A DNA stretch of 64,000 nucleotides, taken from positions 2,982,501-3,046,500 of the forward strand of contig OZ005698.1 of NCBI GenBank assembly GCA_963930775.1, read 5' to 3'. Both the position numbers and the translations under genes were made by a program. Source of the stretch: Cliona cf. orientalis. Taxonomy: Eukaryota; Porifera; Demospongiae; Clionaida; Clionaidae. Under the pieces are notes generated by a model. That model was given only the letters and a program-made list of their open reading frames with translations. It made no database searches and had not been told where the DNA came from. Each line of letters opens with the position of its first letter. Position 1 is the stretch's first letter. Below, one piece after another: positions 12,173 through 22,632 of the stretch.

Positions 12173-12251
12173 CTAAATAACGCACACCGGGACTCATTAA
12201 TACCCTGCGCATGCGCGCTGATATGCGAGCACGTTCTAAATAACGCACACC
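12173..12251. promoter_or_regulatory. Tandem CTAAATAACGCACACC motifs
   Basis: The 16-mer occurs exactly at 12173-12188 and 12236-12251 within a duplicated stretch that continues GGGACTCA. A third exact copy lies at 48050-48065, 16 bp before the SLC13 start codon. Placed upstream of the minus-strand AT-hook frame, it may be a core-promoter or initiator-region motif. Confidence 0.45.
12206..12217. promoter_or_regulatory. NRF1-type palindrome
   Basis: TGCGCATGCGCG matches the NRF1 consensus (YGCGCATGCGCR, with G/R at the end). It lies between the two CTAAATAACGCACACC copies, supporting a promoter region for the minus-strand frame. Confidence 0.45.
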
Positions 12252-12255
12252 GGGA

Positions 12256-12490
12256 CTCAAAACATTGCAAATGTGTGGCTTCTCTGCACAAACATATAGG
12301 TAAACTTGAAAGTGCTGTAACTTTCACTCTAGGGTGTGAATCAAAATTCCCCAAGGTCAAATCTCTAGTTACGACCCATTCTGCGTGCCCATGTAAAAAT
12401 GATCTCCTCAAGTGCTCCCAAACCCCCCGTGAATTAATTTATTTTGTTTTTTTCTACTTAGTGTGTAACTACTTAGTGTTTAATTTTAAT
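12256..12490. repeat. Repeat R1, copy c (right half)
   Basis: From AAACATTGCAAATG to TTCTACTTAGTGTGTAAC; co-linear with 5548-5740 of copy a. Confidence 0.65.
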
Positions 12491-13239
12491 TTGCAACAAC
12501 AATAAATATATTAATATTAGATTGGCAAATTAGGTGAATTTTGAGGATGATTTCTGTTGTGTACACAAATATGTTCAGGAGAAAGTAGTAAAAATTTTGC
12601 CATAAGGTTCAATAGAGATAATATTATACAGATTTGTCAGATTAGGTGAATGTTTGGGAGTGATTTCCGTTGTATATACACATCAGTAAAGTACGATCGA
12701 GAAATTAGCCATTTGGGAATGTTCAATAGAGATAATATGATTGGGAAAGTTCAATGGAGGTAATATGAGTTGTTTTTCTTTTTTTTTGGTTGCTGTTTAG
12801 AACAATGATATAAGATAAGTGTCAATAATAGATTAGAAGTTTTCAGAAGAGAATAAAATGATTTTGCCATTTGAGGAGTTTTTTTTTGTTTTTTTTTAAA
12901 GAAATGAAACATGATATAAGACAAGATTTCAGTAAGAGATTAGAAGTTGTCAGAAGAGAATGATTTCAGTTGTATAAATGATTTGCCATGTGAGGAGTAT
13001 ATTATTTATTTTATTTATTTATTTATTTTATTATTATTTTTTTTCCAGATAAGTTATAGGGTTTTGTTTCTCTCTTTTTTTATTTATTTATTATTATTTA
13101 TTATTTTTTTCCTTATCTTTTATATTTAAGCCCATTGTGTGTGTGTATGGAGAGGAACGAGAGGGGAGGGGAAGAAGGAGAGGAGAGAGTGGAGGAGATA
13201 TGAAGAAAAGGTGTCAAATGATATAATTATTCTTTGCGG
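12491..13239. other. Low-complexity T-rich and GA-rich spacer
   Basis: Several diverged tandem units of about 100-150 bp (recurring TTCAATAGAGATAATAT, ATTAGAAGTT and CAGAAGAGAA), then (TTTA)n tracts at about 13005-13110 and GA-rich sequence at 13142-13210. It could be the 3' UTR of the adjacent LINE fragment. No gene. Confidence 0.45.
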
Positions 13240-13925
13240 CCTCACGGTCTGAGTTACCTCAAACGGTTACACCTCTCGCGGTACAGATGGCAGACGGCAG
13301 TGCCAACTTTGGGGGAGGTTGCACAGGCAAGTAAGATCTGGCAGGTTTTTTCTTTAGCTGAGAGAGATGAAAAATTCGGTACAATATCTGTAATTGCCTG
13401 GGTAAGTTCAGTCCTAGGGGAGCTCAGCTCGTGGCATGACAAGAGGAAGTGGCTTTCGTCCCCCACACCATCCTTGCACAGTTGGCAGGTTCTTTCCATT
13501 AGGGGGGTTTTGGGAGATCTGTACCGACCTGTTTCTACTTCTAGGGGTAGGCATCCACATCTCAGTTGTGCAACAATTCTTCTTTTATTTAGTGAAGCTG
13601 ATCTCATAATATACTGCTCGCTTGAAGGAGTTACTTTAATTTCACGATAATACCTAAATCGGCCACCTGTTTCACTGTCGACTGGGATTTCATCAACTGT
13701 CTCTTTCCATTTCTTTGACTCCAAGTTAGCCAGTGCATCCCACTGCTCATCTCCGGTCATCAACCCACTAAAGTCCTTGATGCTCTCCATTAGTTCTTTC
13801 GTCTTCCCTGCCCAGTTTTTTGCTGTAGGCTTTCCTGAAATAAATTTACTCCATGCATGTATCTTTTTAGTTACTCTCTCCCTCCATTTTCCTAATTCTG
13901 TTGTTGAACCTAAGTATTTGAAATT
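13240..13925 (-). mobile_element. Non-LTR retrotransposon (LINE) ORF2 C-terminal fragment
   Basis: The minus-strand ORF of 178 codons (13790-13254) contains RRIVAQLRCGCLPLEVETGR and TCQLCKDGVGDESHFLLSC. This is the C-terminal CCHC-like domain (CxxC...HxxxxC) that follows reverse transcriptase in LINE ORF2 proteins. Coding-like sequence continues upstream to about 13925 (WREREVTKKIHAWSKF). Reverse transcriptase and endonuclease parts are missing, so it is a dead fragment. It lies inside the 8.9-kb insertion interrupting duplicated unit 1, in the same orientation as the LINE 3' tail at 5067. Confidence 0.85.
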
Positions 13926-14252
13926 TGATGGCCATGGCTAAAGGAATCCATCCCGTCTCCCCGAACAAACCAGCTATGGGACAGACCTTACCCACCCCCA
14001 TATTACTTCGGCATGATGGGTATGCATGGTTTGCGCTTGAGTTGCAGCCATAATGAGGAAGACCATTCCACATCAAAATCTACATGCACACTGAAAGCTT
14101 ACGTGGAAGGCCTTGGGATAAGATTATTAACCTTTCTAATAATAATATTGACAATGTCCACTTGGACTGATGAGACACTATAAATCACACCACAATTATG
14201 TCATAATAATATCATTATGCCAGCACCCCAATAATCAGTGTATGTAACTGAC

Positions 14253-14348
14253 CTGTTCCCTGATCATGGGGTCAATGAGATAATTATAGGGACAGAAGAT
14301 GATGTCAGCATCCTCCTTCAGACCACGGAGGGCAAAGTACGAGCAGGC
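14253..14348 (-). pseudogene. BRIP1-like helicase exon (Fe-S cysteine to PYNYL region), unit 1
   Basis: An open 32-codon exon on the minus strand with AG acceptor and GTCAG donor, phase 0-0. The sequence ADIIFCPYNYLIDPMIREQ matches FANCJ (DADIIFCPYNYLLD). The preceding ACSYF corresponds to ACPYY, which carries the fourth Fe-S cysteine; Cys is kept, Pro is Ser. It would splice directly in frame to the DETH exon at 4813-4744. No flanking helicase exons were found. The counterpart in unit 2 (22565-22632) is frame-broken. Confidence 0.75.
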
Positions 14349-14737
14349 CTGTATAGTATTATATGCACAAGCCTATGTATACAAAATTAATGTATACAAT
14401 GTCATGTATCATGTACATGCATGTACATGTATGGGATAGTACAGGTCTGGCATTTGAGTCTACTGCATGGTGAATTAAAATCTTTGCACTATACTGTACA
14501 TGTAACAGTTATGATTTTGCATCTAAAAATTGACGAAATTATAGTGCAGATTATAACCAAAACTCCGCTACCAGTATAACATACATGTGGTTAACATAAG
14601 GGAGGCAAAATAGACAAACATGTACATGTACTATAACTTATGTAATTTCAGGTGAAAGATCAAAATCAGCACATGTGCTCAAATTTTAATTATACAATAT
14701 ATTATTATAGAAGAGTCTGGAAATAGGTGACTGTTCC

Positions 14738-14745
14738 TATAAAAG
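14738..14745 (+). promoter_or_regulatory. TATA box of secreted gene B1
   Basis: TATAAAAG, 93 bp before the ATG. The surrounding 60 bp are nearly identical in front of B2 (22965-22972). Confidence 0.65.
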
Positions 14746-14830
14746 GAGCTCGAGCAGTTAAAGGTTGCATGCAACTTCTCCAGGTCAACACTCCAGCTGA
14801 ATTAACTATTAAACTTCTGCAAGCACAACA

Positions 14831-15346
14831 ATGAAGATCATTTTCATCACCTTCATTGTTCTGTCCGCTCTTGGCCTTATCCATGCAAGGCCTGCTTCTC
14901 AGTCCAACTTCAACCAAGAGGAAGTCAAGGCTTTGATTCAGACCCTAATTCAAAGTGAAGACTATCAAGATACTGGTGCAGATGAATTGGGCAGTCAGAA
15001 CCGTTACAACTTCAATGCACTAAGCTTGGAAGACAAAACTGCCAGCAACCAAATCTTTGGCTTGTCAATGAAATTATGGGCTATTAAAAAGATATTTAAT
15101 CGCAAATTTCGAAATGCCATGTTTACGCTTTTCAAGCCATGTGTGTGCGGCCGTGAGGAGCTGGTAAAAGAGCAGCAGTCTGATGATGATGATGATTATG
15201 GAGCTGAGCTGATGCAAGATGATGAACCAGATGGTGGAATGAATGCGGAGGCAGAAGGTCGTCGATTCAGCTTCTATAGGATGAAGAGGTGTGTACTCGA
15301 GAAACTTCGACATCTTCCTGGATTGGCTTTGAAGTATGCCGGATAA
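14831..15346 (+). CDS. Secreted protein B1, unknown family
   Basis: Single-exon, 171-residue ORF. A clear signal peptide occupies residues 1-19 (IIFITFIVLSALGLIHA). It is followed by a Gln/Glu-rich stretch, a cationic amphipathic helix (about 78-103, with Trp83 and many Lys/Arg/Phe), a CVC pair (Cys104/106), an Asp/Glu-rich spacer (118-133), then a second cationic segment with Cys154. Three cysteines remain in the mature chain. No family is recognised. The acidic spacer between cationic segments would fit a precursor cleaved at GRR (about 143-145), but that is conjecture. Its paralogue B2 at 23058 differs by in-frame indels only, showing that the reading frame has been under constraint. Confidence 0.85.
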   Translation: MKIIFITFIVLSALGLIHARPASQSNFNQEEVKALIQTLIQSEDYQDTGADELGSQNRYNFNALSLEDKTASNQIFGLSMKLWAIKKIFNRKFRNAMFTLFKPCVCGREELVKEQQSDDDDDYGAELMQDDEPDGGMNAEAEGRRFSFYRMKRCVLEKLRHLPGLALKYAG

Positions 15347-15739
15347 AATTTAATACTTAGTCTACAGAACAGCCAATTGGACTGTACATATTATAATATT
15401 GTATCAACATTAGAGGATTGTGTTAGCCATAGCTATAGGCCCTATTATTATTAGTGCACTATGATTACTCTGTGCTGAACTCCAATAATTTTTATAGTTG
15501 ATTTCCACTATGTTACATGCTCTAAATTGTAGCTATAAATTGATTTTGCATAACATTAGATACAAGTATGTTTGATGTCATAATCATGGGATAATAATTA
15601 TTATGGCTAATATGCATGCATGAGCTACTAACAGCCAGCTGAAATGCTCAGTACAATCAAGATTGCCAGTTAGCTAGTACAGTGTGCACTACATGCACAG
15701 ATAAACATAATAATGATATTATATAATATAGCACCAAAT

Positions 15740-16260
15740 TTTGAACTGCTATGCTATTATGGCGTAGACCACCCCCCCTCCACTCCCCTGCAGCACTAGC
15801 GCCACCTGACCAAAAAGGATAAAATTAAATTTTAAAGTATTCCATGGAAAGTAAACGTGCACAAACTTGTATCAGAATACTTAGCACACTTATGTGGACC
15901 ACCTGGTCATGTTTCAAGTGACTATTATAGCTTATAGCTAGCTACCGTATACGTAAAATTTTTTGATGGATAAAAAATCTTCGCTGCTATCTATGTATTT
16001 TTGTGCTAGCAACAATAACGGCACGACCGATTACTTTACCCCTTGCGCATGCACGCAGGGTAAAAAAGGGAAAGAGAGACAGAGAGAAAGAGAGAGATAG
16101 AGAGCTATTAGCTATAGGTGAAGGGGGAAGGGGAGTTTGTTATTTTTTTTTTGGCTGTGGTGCAAGTGATTGGTAATCCCTTTATTAATAACTTAAATTA
16201 CGAGCACTAGGTATTTAATTACCATATCATCTCAGTGACATCCTAAAATACATCTTAATC
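15740..16260. repeat. Inverted copy of the sequence found at about 25420-26310
   Basis: 16160-16260 is the reverse complement of about 25425-25540. The GCGCCACCTGACCAAAAAGGAT stretch near 15800 reverse-complements about 26245-26265. Together with the C pseudogene this forms one inverted segment about 1.5 kb long. Confidence 0.65.
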
Positions 16261-16375
16261 AATAGCAATGATTAATGGGGGTATCTTTAGACAGAATATT
16301 ATAATTATATATGCTATAAGATATCCAGCTGGATTGTTACTAAACACGAAAAGAGTTAAATCATTCGATGATGCT

Positions 16376-17230
16376 TCATTGAATATAAAGGTCCAAAACT
16401 TGAAGGGCAACATCGTCTGTATCAGTCTTCTCAGGGGAGGCAGATACGCACCTCAATGGAATCATTTGTTGGATTAGGAAGCTGCATGGTGAACCACGGA
16501 GGTGTTTTGCCATTACTGCAACATTTTATATTGTCTTTCGCATTGCTGCCCATCCCACAGTGTACAAATGTCCATGTATCCATGTGGGGATGGACGTTGC
16601 TGTATTGCCAGACTCACAATAGTAGTTTTCTCCAACAAATGACTGTGGCTGAGTTGCTTCAGATGAAGGATCAGAACATGGACAATTATTTCCTAGTTCA
16701 ACTCCGAATTGACCTCCGGATTCAGTTATACCACTAGCCAGAGTCCAGATGTGATTGCGAGGCATGCCATATGTTATACTGACGCCATAGACATAGTATG
16801 AGTCAATGTTTTGACTCTGCTGCTGTGCACCACCTCCAAATCCATCAGTGTTTGCAACTTGATACCCGATAACTCTTCCGCACACTTTATTGTACACTCG
16901 TGCACTGCTAAATGAAGTTCCTACACAACTAGCTACCGGTTGAACTCTGTGGCCGTCTACAAGACCTGATTCCATTGGTGGTATCCTCTCTCCAGACAGT
17001 AGGACAACTTTGTGAAAGATCACTCATGTTTAAGGGTAGCTACTATTTGATCCCAATCCCCTGGTCCACAATTACGATCGCGAGCTATATTTGTAACTGC
17101 TTATGCTCGAACATTTGCTGTGAGGTCTTGAAATGCTTCGTCTCTCTTTTCCTGGATAGGACAGGTTCCAATTCTTTCAGGTATTATCACCACCTTGGCT
17201 GTGAGTAGAGATTGTTCCACAGCTTTATAT
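16376..17230 (-). pseudogene. Secreted protein C, broken and inverted copy
   Basis: Minus-strand relative of the gene at 24315-25205. Conserved blocks include VYNKVCGRVIGYQVA, YVYGVSITYGMPRNHIWTLA and FVGENYYCESGNTATS. Breaks: the N-terminal signal peptide is missing; a 4-bp CTAG insertion near 16928 (GGTAGCTAG) creates an in-frame stop and a frameshift; a short deletion near 16555 removes the SGDP region; and an insertion follows near 16540. It ends at a TGA at 16376-16378. Confidence 0.85.
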
Positions 17231-17389
17231 GACTGATCCCACCAATAATTATTCTGTACTCCATTCAAGTAGGTACTAAAATAAAAGACTACACTGCAAT
17301 ATTATGTTCTTGACATTGCAGCAGCTGTGTACGGCAAGATTAGTAATTATTATAATACCTGAATTGTTGAAATAAAACAATCATAGTAG

Positions 17390-17950
17390 ATGTACTACAG
17401 CTGTGTCCTTACAGTTGCATGCATGATGTGAGTCAATGCGCTCCACTAGCTTAGCTCTTTCCATATCTGCTTCTGCCAGCACATTGAATACACCCTGAAT
17501 CTCGGCTATGCTATCATCATCATCTTTATTGCTAGGAATTGCTTCAGTTGTTGGTTTATCCGAATCATTATCCTGTATGTTAATAACACGACCATGGAGC
17601 AATGCATTGAGAAGCCCGGGAAAACTGTTCCCCGTTTTGTATCATATGATCCAGCAGTCAGAGTCGCTCCAAGTACCACTGTGAATAGCTACTAGCAGAT
17701 AGCTAACATAGTATGATCCCCTTCATCATATAGCTAGCTAGTTTATTTCAGTCACTTTAATGTACAATATAGCTAGTAGGAGTTTGATGGATAATGATAT
17801 AAATTAATTTTTTGCACACAATGAATGATTCATAGCCAAGCAATGAGCCATAATTTTATACCTTTTGGATATCCGACCAATATTAAATTTTCAGCTCGCA
17901 ACATTAAAGTATTCATATGGACAGGATTTTGCTATTCATACTTACATAAC
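17390..17950 (-). pseudogene. Secreted protein A copy A2, 5' half, inverted
   Basis: The minus strand starts ATGAAGGGGATCATACTATG at about 17727, as in A1, but reaches TAG at codon 8. The upstream sequence (17730-17950) matches the A1 promoter region in the same inverted orientation. The 3' half of the gene follows on the plus strand at 17960-18251, so an inversion breakpoint splits the copy. Confidence 0.8.
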
Positions 17951-17959
17951 TAGTCCAAT

Positions 17960-18251
17960 TTTGGAAAGGCTTAGTTAAGTCTCTTTGGAATAAAGGAAAG
18001 AGCTACTTGAAGAAGAAAATTTGTTATCAGGAGCAAGACTTGAAGGCACTTCTCCAGAAAAAAGGCTAACCAATGAAGAGACAGATGAAGCCAACAGCAA
18101 TGATGACAATGAAGTGCGTACTCAGCTTCAGGTGCTATTCAATGCCCTACAAAAGATGGAAGCTAATGTGATGATAGAGGGGAAAAAGAAGTCACTTGGT
18201 AACACCATCAATGACAAGATTAAATCCATTACGAAGGAATTCTTATGCTAA
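17960..18251 (+). pseudogene. Secreted protein A copy A2, 3' half
   Basis: Plus-strand sequence matching A1 residues about 95-195 (the LTNEET..., EVRTQLQVLFNALQKMEAN and INDKIKSIT blocks), ending with the same Leu-Cys-stop. It lacks a start and signal peptide because the 5' half is inverted next to it. Confidence 0.8.
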
Positions 18252-18960
18252 GCTGGCAAACAAGTTATTTTGTAGTTTACACTTTTGCACACACAACTAA
18301 ATTTGTTAGCTTCAGAGAATTTAACAATAGTTTGCTGACAGTGATTTGTATTAGCATTAGCCGTAGTACCATGCAGTATAATAATTATATCATCCATGGA
18401 ATTAGTCAATCTGTCATAGTTGATCGTTATGAAAATTAAATTCCTTCATCACAAGATATTATTTCCACAAAATTAAGTATCATAATGCGACATGCTTAGC
18501 TATGCGTAAGTTTCAACTTTGTATACAGTGCATGCATCCCCAGTAGCAATTTACTTTTTTGTGGATATGAAGTCATAATCATCATACTAGGTGTAAATCC
18601 ATGATGAAACCTATATATAGTGTAATCTATGAGATGATTATAAGAAGATTTATAGGGCATCGATGGATCGGAGCCTTTTGCATTGCCCATTACCATAGTT
18701 TTCCGGGCAAGCACCCATGTCATGTACGTTAGGAATCAATGTAGCAGCTTCTATACAAAGGTATGGAAATTAATAATTTAAATCCCGGATAAGCGCCCAT
18801 ATGCATGAGGGCCAAAATTACGTCGGAGTTCTGCATAAGCATCTGTGGGGGACACTAGACAGTATTAGCACATGCACCATAAGCACATAATATTATGCAT
18901 GTGATCAGCCCCAACTCCCATTCCCATTATTAGCATGATGAGCCCCACCCACCTTATGCA
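18252..18960. other. Spacer between A2 and duplicated unit 2
   Basis: 18252-18480 matches the 3' flank of A1/A3. 18640-18850 carries CCCGGATAAGCGCCC and AGGGCCAAAATTACG, which recur near 53450 and 61740 and mark another unnamed interspersed repeat. No gene. Confidence 0.45.
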
Positions 18961-19368
18961 TACCATCACAAAATTCAGAAACTTTAATTTATGGGGAAAC
19001 AAAAGTTGAATGTTTTCATAATAAATATAATAATTATTATAGAGTTAAAAGAAGACAATAATTGTAATACTGTTACAATTGTGTCCTTGGAATAAGCATG
19101 AATAGCAACATCCTGTCCATATATAATATATGCATGTCTTAATACACCTGATAGGCTGGTATACCTGATCAGGTATCACTATACTTTATAAAGGCGTGCA
19201 AATTATACGTAGCATCTCCCTCAGTGCTTGGGCCGCTGATTAATCATTCATTGAGCATAAACTTGTATCAATAATCATTAGCTTGACGTATACGTGTCAA
19301 GCTCCCATTGTAAAAATTATATATAAGTCAGAATAAAGTGATCACCATAAACTAGCTAGCTAAATAAT

Positions 19369-20120
19369 GAAGGGGGGATCATACTATGCTACCTATTACT
19401 GTCCACAGTGGGAATTGGAGCGACTCTGACTGCTGGAGCATACGGTGAAAAAGGCATCCCCAAACTTCTTGATGCATTGCTCCATGGTCGTATTATCAAC
19501 ATACAAGACGATGGTTTGAATAAACCTACAACCGAAGCAATTTCTAGCAATGAAAATGATGAGGATAGCATAGCCAAGATTCAGGGTGTATTCAATGTGC
19601 CGGCACAAGTAGATATGGAAAGCGCTGATTAAGCTAATGGGTAGCAAGAACTCATAATTATGCACTTGTCCAGTTTTGGGAAAGCTTAGGTGATCTTCTT
19701 TTGAATACAGGAAAGGGCCTCTTGAAAAAGTATCTTAAATGTAAGGAGCAAGACATGTCATTGAAGGCGCTTCTCCAGGAGTGACCAATGAGCAGACGGG
19801 TACATAGGCGTAGGAACCATGGGGGCTCCGGGGGCTAGTGCCCCCCTATGTTTTCTTATAGTTACATAGCTAGGCTCAATTTTCTACACACTGATCATAC
19901 TGCCCTTGCCTATAGATCTATAGAGCCCCCCTTTACCAAACCATCTTCCTACGCCTCTGGGGTACTAATGATGAAGTGCGTGCTCAGCTTCAGGTGCTTT
20001 TCAATGCATTACAGATGATGGAAGCTAACACGATGAAGGAGGGAATCAGTGACAAGGAGCAAGTATTTGCTGAGAGCATCAACGACAAGATTAAATCCAT
20101 TGCAAAGGACTCTTTATGCT
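19369..20120 (+). pseudogene. Secreted protein A copy A3, dead
   Basis: Closely similar to A1. Breaks: two extra G residues in the G run after the start (AAGGGGGGATC versus AAGGGGATC); an extra GATT near 19626 giving a stop; a lost codon frame near 19782 (GAGTGACC); and a 157-bp transposon at 19804-19960. The C-terminal block INDKIKSI and the Leu-Cys-stop remain. Confidence 0.85.
19804..19960. mobile_element. 157-bp MITE inserted in A3
   Basis: Terminal inverted repeats AGGCGTAGGAA (19806-19816) and TTCCTACGCCT (19946-19956), flanked by the target duplication GGTAC (19799-19803 and 19961-19965). The A1 copy has an uninterrupted GGTAC at this site. Unlike the other elements, the inserted one contains a GC-rich inner palindrome. 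Confidence 0.8.
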
Positions 20121-20404
20121 AGAATCTGGTGGTAAAGTTAGTTAGCATTACTGAACAATATGTGCCCACATATTAACTTGTTAATTTTTAAAGAACAATC
20201 ATTGAACAATAGACTAGTTTGCAAACAATGATTTGTACTAGGAAAATATAATATTATTAGCCATAGTAGCTACCATGTATAGTATTAAAATTAGTCAACA
20301 TCTCGTGTGTTTGTATAGGTGACCATTATAATGTGACCATAATAATAAAAGCCTTTTTGACGGGGTGGCAATTATAATAAAAAGCATGAAGACAAGTGCA
20401 TATG

Positions 20405-20516
20405 GTAGTGATGGAAAACTAATACTAGGAGACATCCCTACATCACATTTATGTCATAAAATTAATGATGACGTAGTATCGGATGTCTCCTATAGTACTA
20501 GTTTTCCATCACTACC
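20405..20516. repeat. Palindromic hairpin element, copy 2 (loop inverted relative to copy 1)
   Basis: Arms TAGTGATGGAAAACTAAT and TAGTTTTCCATCACTA. The inner 60 bp match copy 1 (4262-4320) only after reverse complementing. Confidence 0.75.
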
Positions 20517-20792
20517 AGTGGCATCACCAGGACATTGATAATGCCAGGGCACTTATCTTGGTGATGGGCTACCTCTACCTCTATGTAAAAATGTACTGCC
20601 GGGTGGTCTATAGCGCAATCTGCAATTGGATCTGGCACCATAATAATTAATCATCAGAGCGTAAGTGGTTTCCAAGATTTTCATGGTACGTTGCTTCAAA
20701 TGCTTGGTGATCATTTGAGCCTTGTATTCAGACTTATGATTGATGATCAATGCTCAAATTGCATACTACCTTTTTGTGACCATGCAGATGAT

Positions 20793-20841
20793 TAGTCTCG
20801 TGCCCAGCCCTCTTACGCAAAAAGGGCTGGGCACGAGACTA
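20793..20841. mobile_element. 49-bp near-perfect hairpin insertion with 9-bp target duplication
   Basis: TAGTCTCGTGCCCAGCCC ... GGGCTGGGCACGAGACTA, flanked by GCAGATGAT at 20784-20792 and 20842-20850. The homologous site in unit 1 (about 4648) has no insertion. Confidence 0.85.
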
Positions 20842-20891
20842 GCAGATGATGAACCTGGAGCTCGAGCATGCAAAACAAGTGCAACTGTCAC

Positions 20892-20961
20892 TGAGGTAGC
20901 TAAGAGTCCTCCATGTTGTGAGCCTCATCAAGAATTATCACCTAAGATCTATCAATATCTA
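20892..20961 (-). pseudogene. BRIP1-like DEAH exon, unit 2 (frame-broken)
   Basis: Minus-strand relative of 4744-4813. It still encodes VIILDEAHNMEDS, but a 7-bp deletion just upstream destroys the frame, and a TAG follows the motif. Confidence 0.75.
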
Positions 20962-21245
20962 TGAATTGTACAATGTCATGCTTATAATAAAATTAAAATT
21001 AATTTTGTGTGGCGAAGATCTCAGATACTGTAATAACAATACTATCCCAGCAACATACATAACATTGTACATGTACATGTATAGGGAGAATGAGAGATAA
21101 GAACATGTATTATAGATCCCACCAATAAACGTTAGTGATAAATGTACACTGTACAGGAACAATAATAATATTATGTTGACTAGTATATTACTTTGGCATG
21201 ATGGGTGGGTCACAGTGTGGTTTATGCTTGAGTTGCAGTCATATA

Positions 21246-21977
21246 CAGTCGAGCCTCCAAACAAAGGACACTTGACTTTGGGAACGGGCCTTTTATCCTT
21301 TGTTCGGAGGTTGTCCTTATCTCGGAGGTTTGCCACATTTTGACCTTAAATAATAGGGCAGAGATTCATTGAAATATAAAAATGTACTAACTATGAATGT
21401 TCAAAACCTAACAATATCATGTGTTGTGAGTGAGTAGAATAAAGTAGTCATGCAGTGTCGATTATCTTGCAAATGTATGTTTTAGGTTAATATGACAAGA
21501 TTTGAACTGACAGACAAGACTTCATGTCCATAGCTTCCTTGTAACTAAGTTGTCAATCTGGGAAGGGGTTCTTGTTGCATGTGTTGATCATCGTCATTGT
21601 CCTCATCATCGCCACCATCAGTCCTTCCATTTGCTCAGTTGCTGAGGAACTGGTTATGCAGGGGGACTTGAAACACCGGGTACCATGTGTGTATCACCTC
21701 TATGGACCTATGCCTTACATAGATAAGATGGAGTTGGTGGACTCATTAACCTAGTGCCCTTGTTTAATTCCTGGTGTCCGTTATTTAGAAGTGAATTTGT
21801 ATTGGAAAATCATGTTGGGAGCTGGACTTTTGTCCGCTGTCCGGAAACGAGAAGCATCCACTTTTCAGAGGTTGCGTAAGTACTACAATCATGCTAAATC
21901 CAATCTGTAACATGATGCTTGTCCGTTGTAGAGAGGTAGTTCTCCTCTCGGAGGGTCTGTTATCAGAGGCTCGACTG
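21246..21977. mobile_element. 732-bp TIR DNA transposon, non-autonomous, pogo/Tc1-like
   Basis: Starts CAGTCGAGCCTC and ends GAGGCTCGACTG, flanked by TA on both sides. Sub-terminal arms are GGACACTTGACTTTGG-type. The empty site is seen in unit 1 near 14050. The only internal ORF (about 60 codons) has no transposase features, so it is a non-autonomous derivative. Confidence 0.85.
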
Positions 21978-22564
21978 TATAATATTATTATTATTATCGT
22001 GGGTTCTTCCATTTCATATCAAAATCTATATGTACGCTGAAAGCTTATGTGGTAGGCCTTGGGATGAGATTAAGCTTTCTACTGTGCTATATACTGTGCA
22101 AAATAGATAAGTCTTAAATAACGTTAACCTTTAGTTGTCCACTTGGACACTGTCAGATGAGAATCACACCACAATGCTATAAAATTATTATGCGAGTATC
22201 CTTGCAGCATGCTATATTGGCTCCGTGCTGGAATGGCATAAAGTGAGATTTGACCCGCTACATCCTGTTCCACAGAGCCCCAACCACTAGCTACACCACC
22301 ACTGTTGTCGCTGCTGCTGATCATTACTTCCCCCTTTCATAGATAAACCCTAGAGACTAACCCTGCTAACCATTGGCAACCCATCCTCAACCCTCCCCCA
22401 GCCCCTCCCATCCATACCGCATATACATAATATGATTAGTAATATACTGTATATTATATTATACCATTGTTGCATGCGTTTTGTGCCGATGTTGCGCGCG
22501 CCTCCCTATGGCCATTCCAGCACGGAGCCATTGTGGCACGCTACAATCCCAATAATCAGTGAAT

Positions 22565-22632
22565 GTGATTATCGGAACAGAAGATGATCATATCAGCATC
22601 TTCAAACCACGGAGGGAAAAGTACGGGCAGGC
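22565..22632 (-). pseudogene. BRIP1-like Fe-S/PYNYL exon, unit 2 (broken)
   Basis: The minus strand opens ACPYFSLRGLK (keeping the CPY that unit 1 lost), then loses frame through small deletions before the PYNYL block. Confidence 0.7.

Noticed and set aside
21572-21754. 60-codon hydrophobic ORF
   Set aside because: Lies wholly inside a non-autonomous TIR transposon, starts without context and has no conservation evidence.
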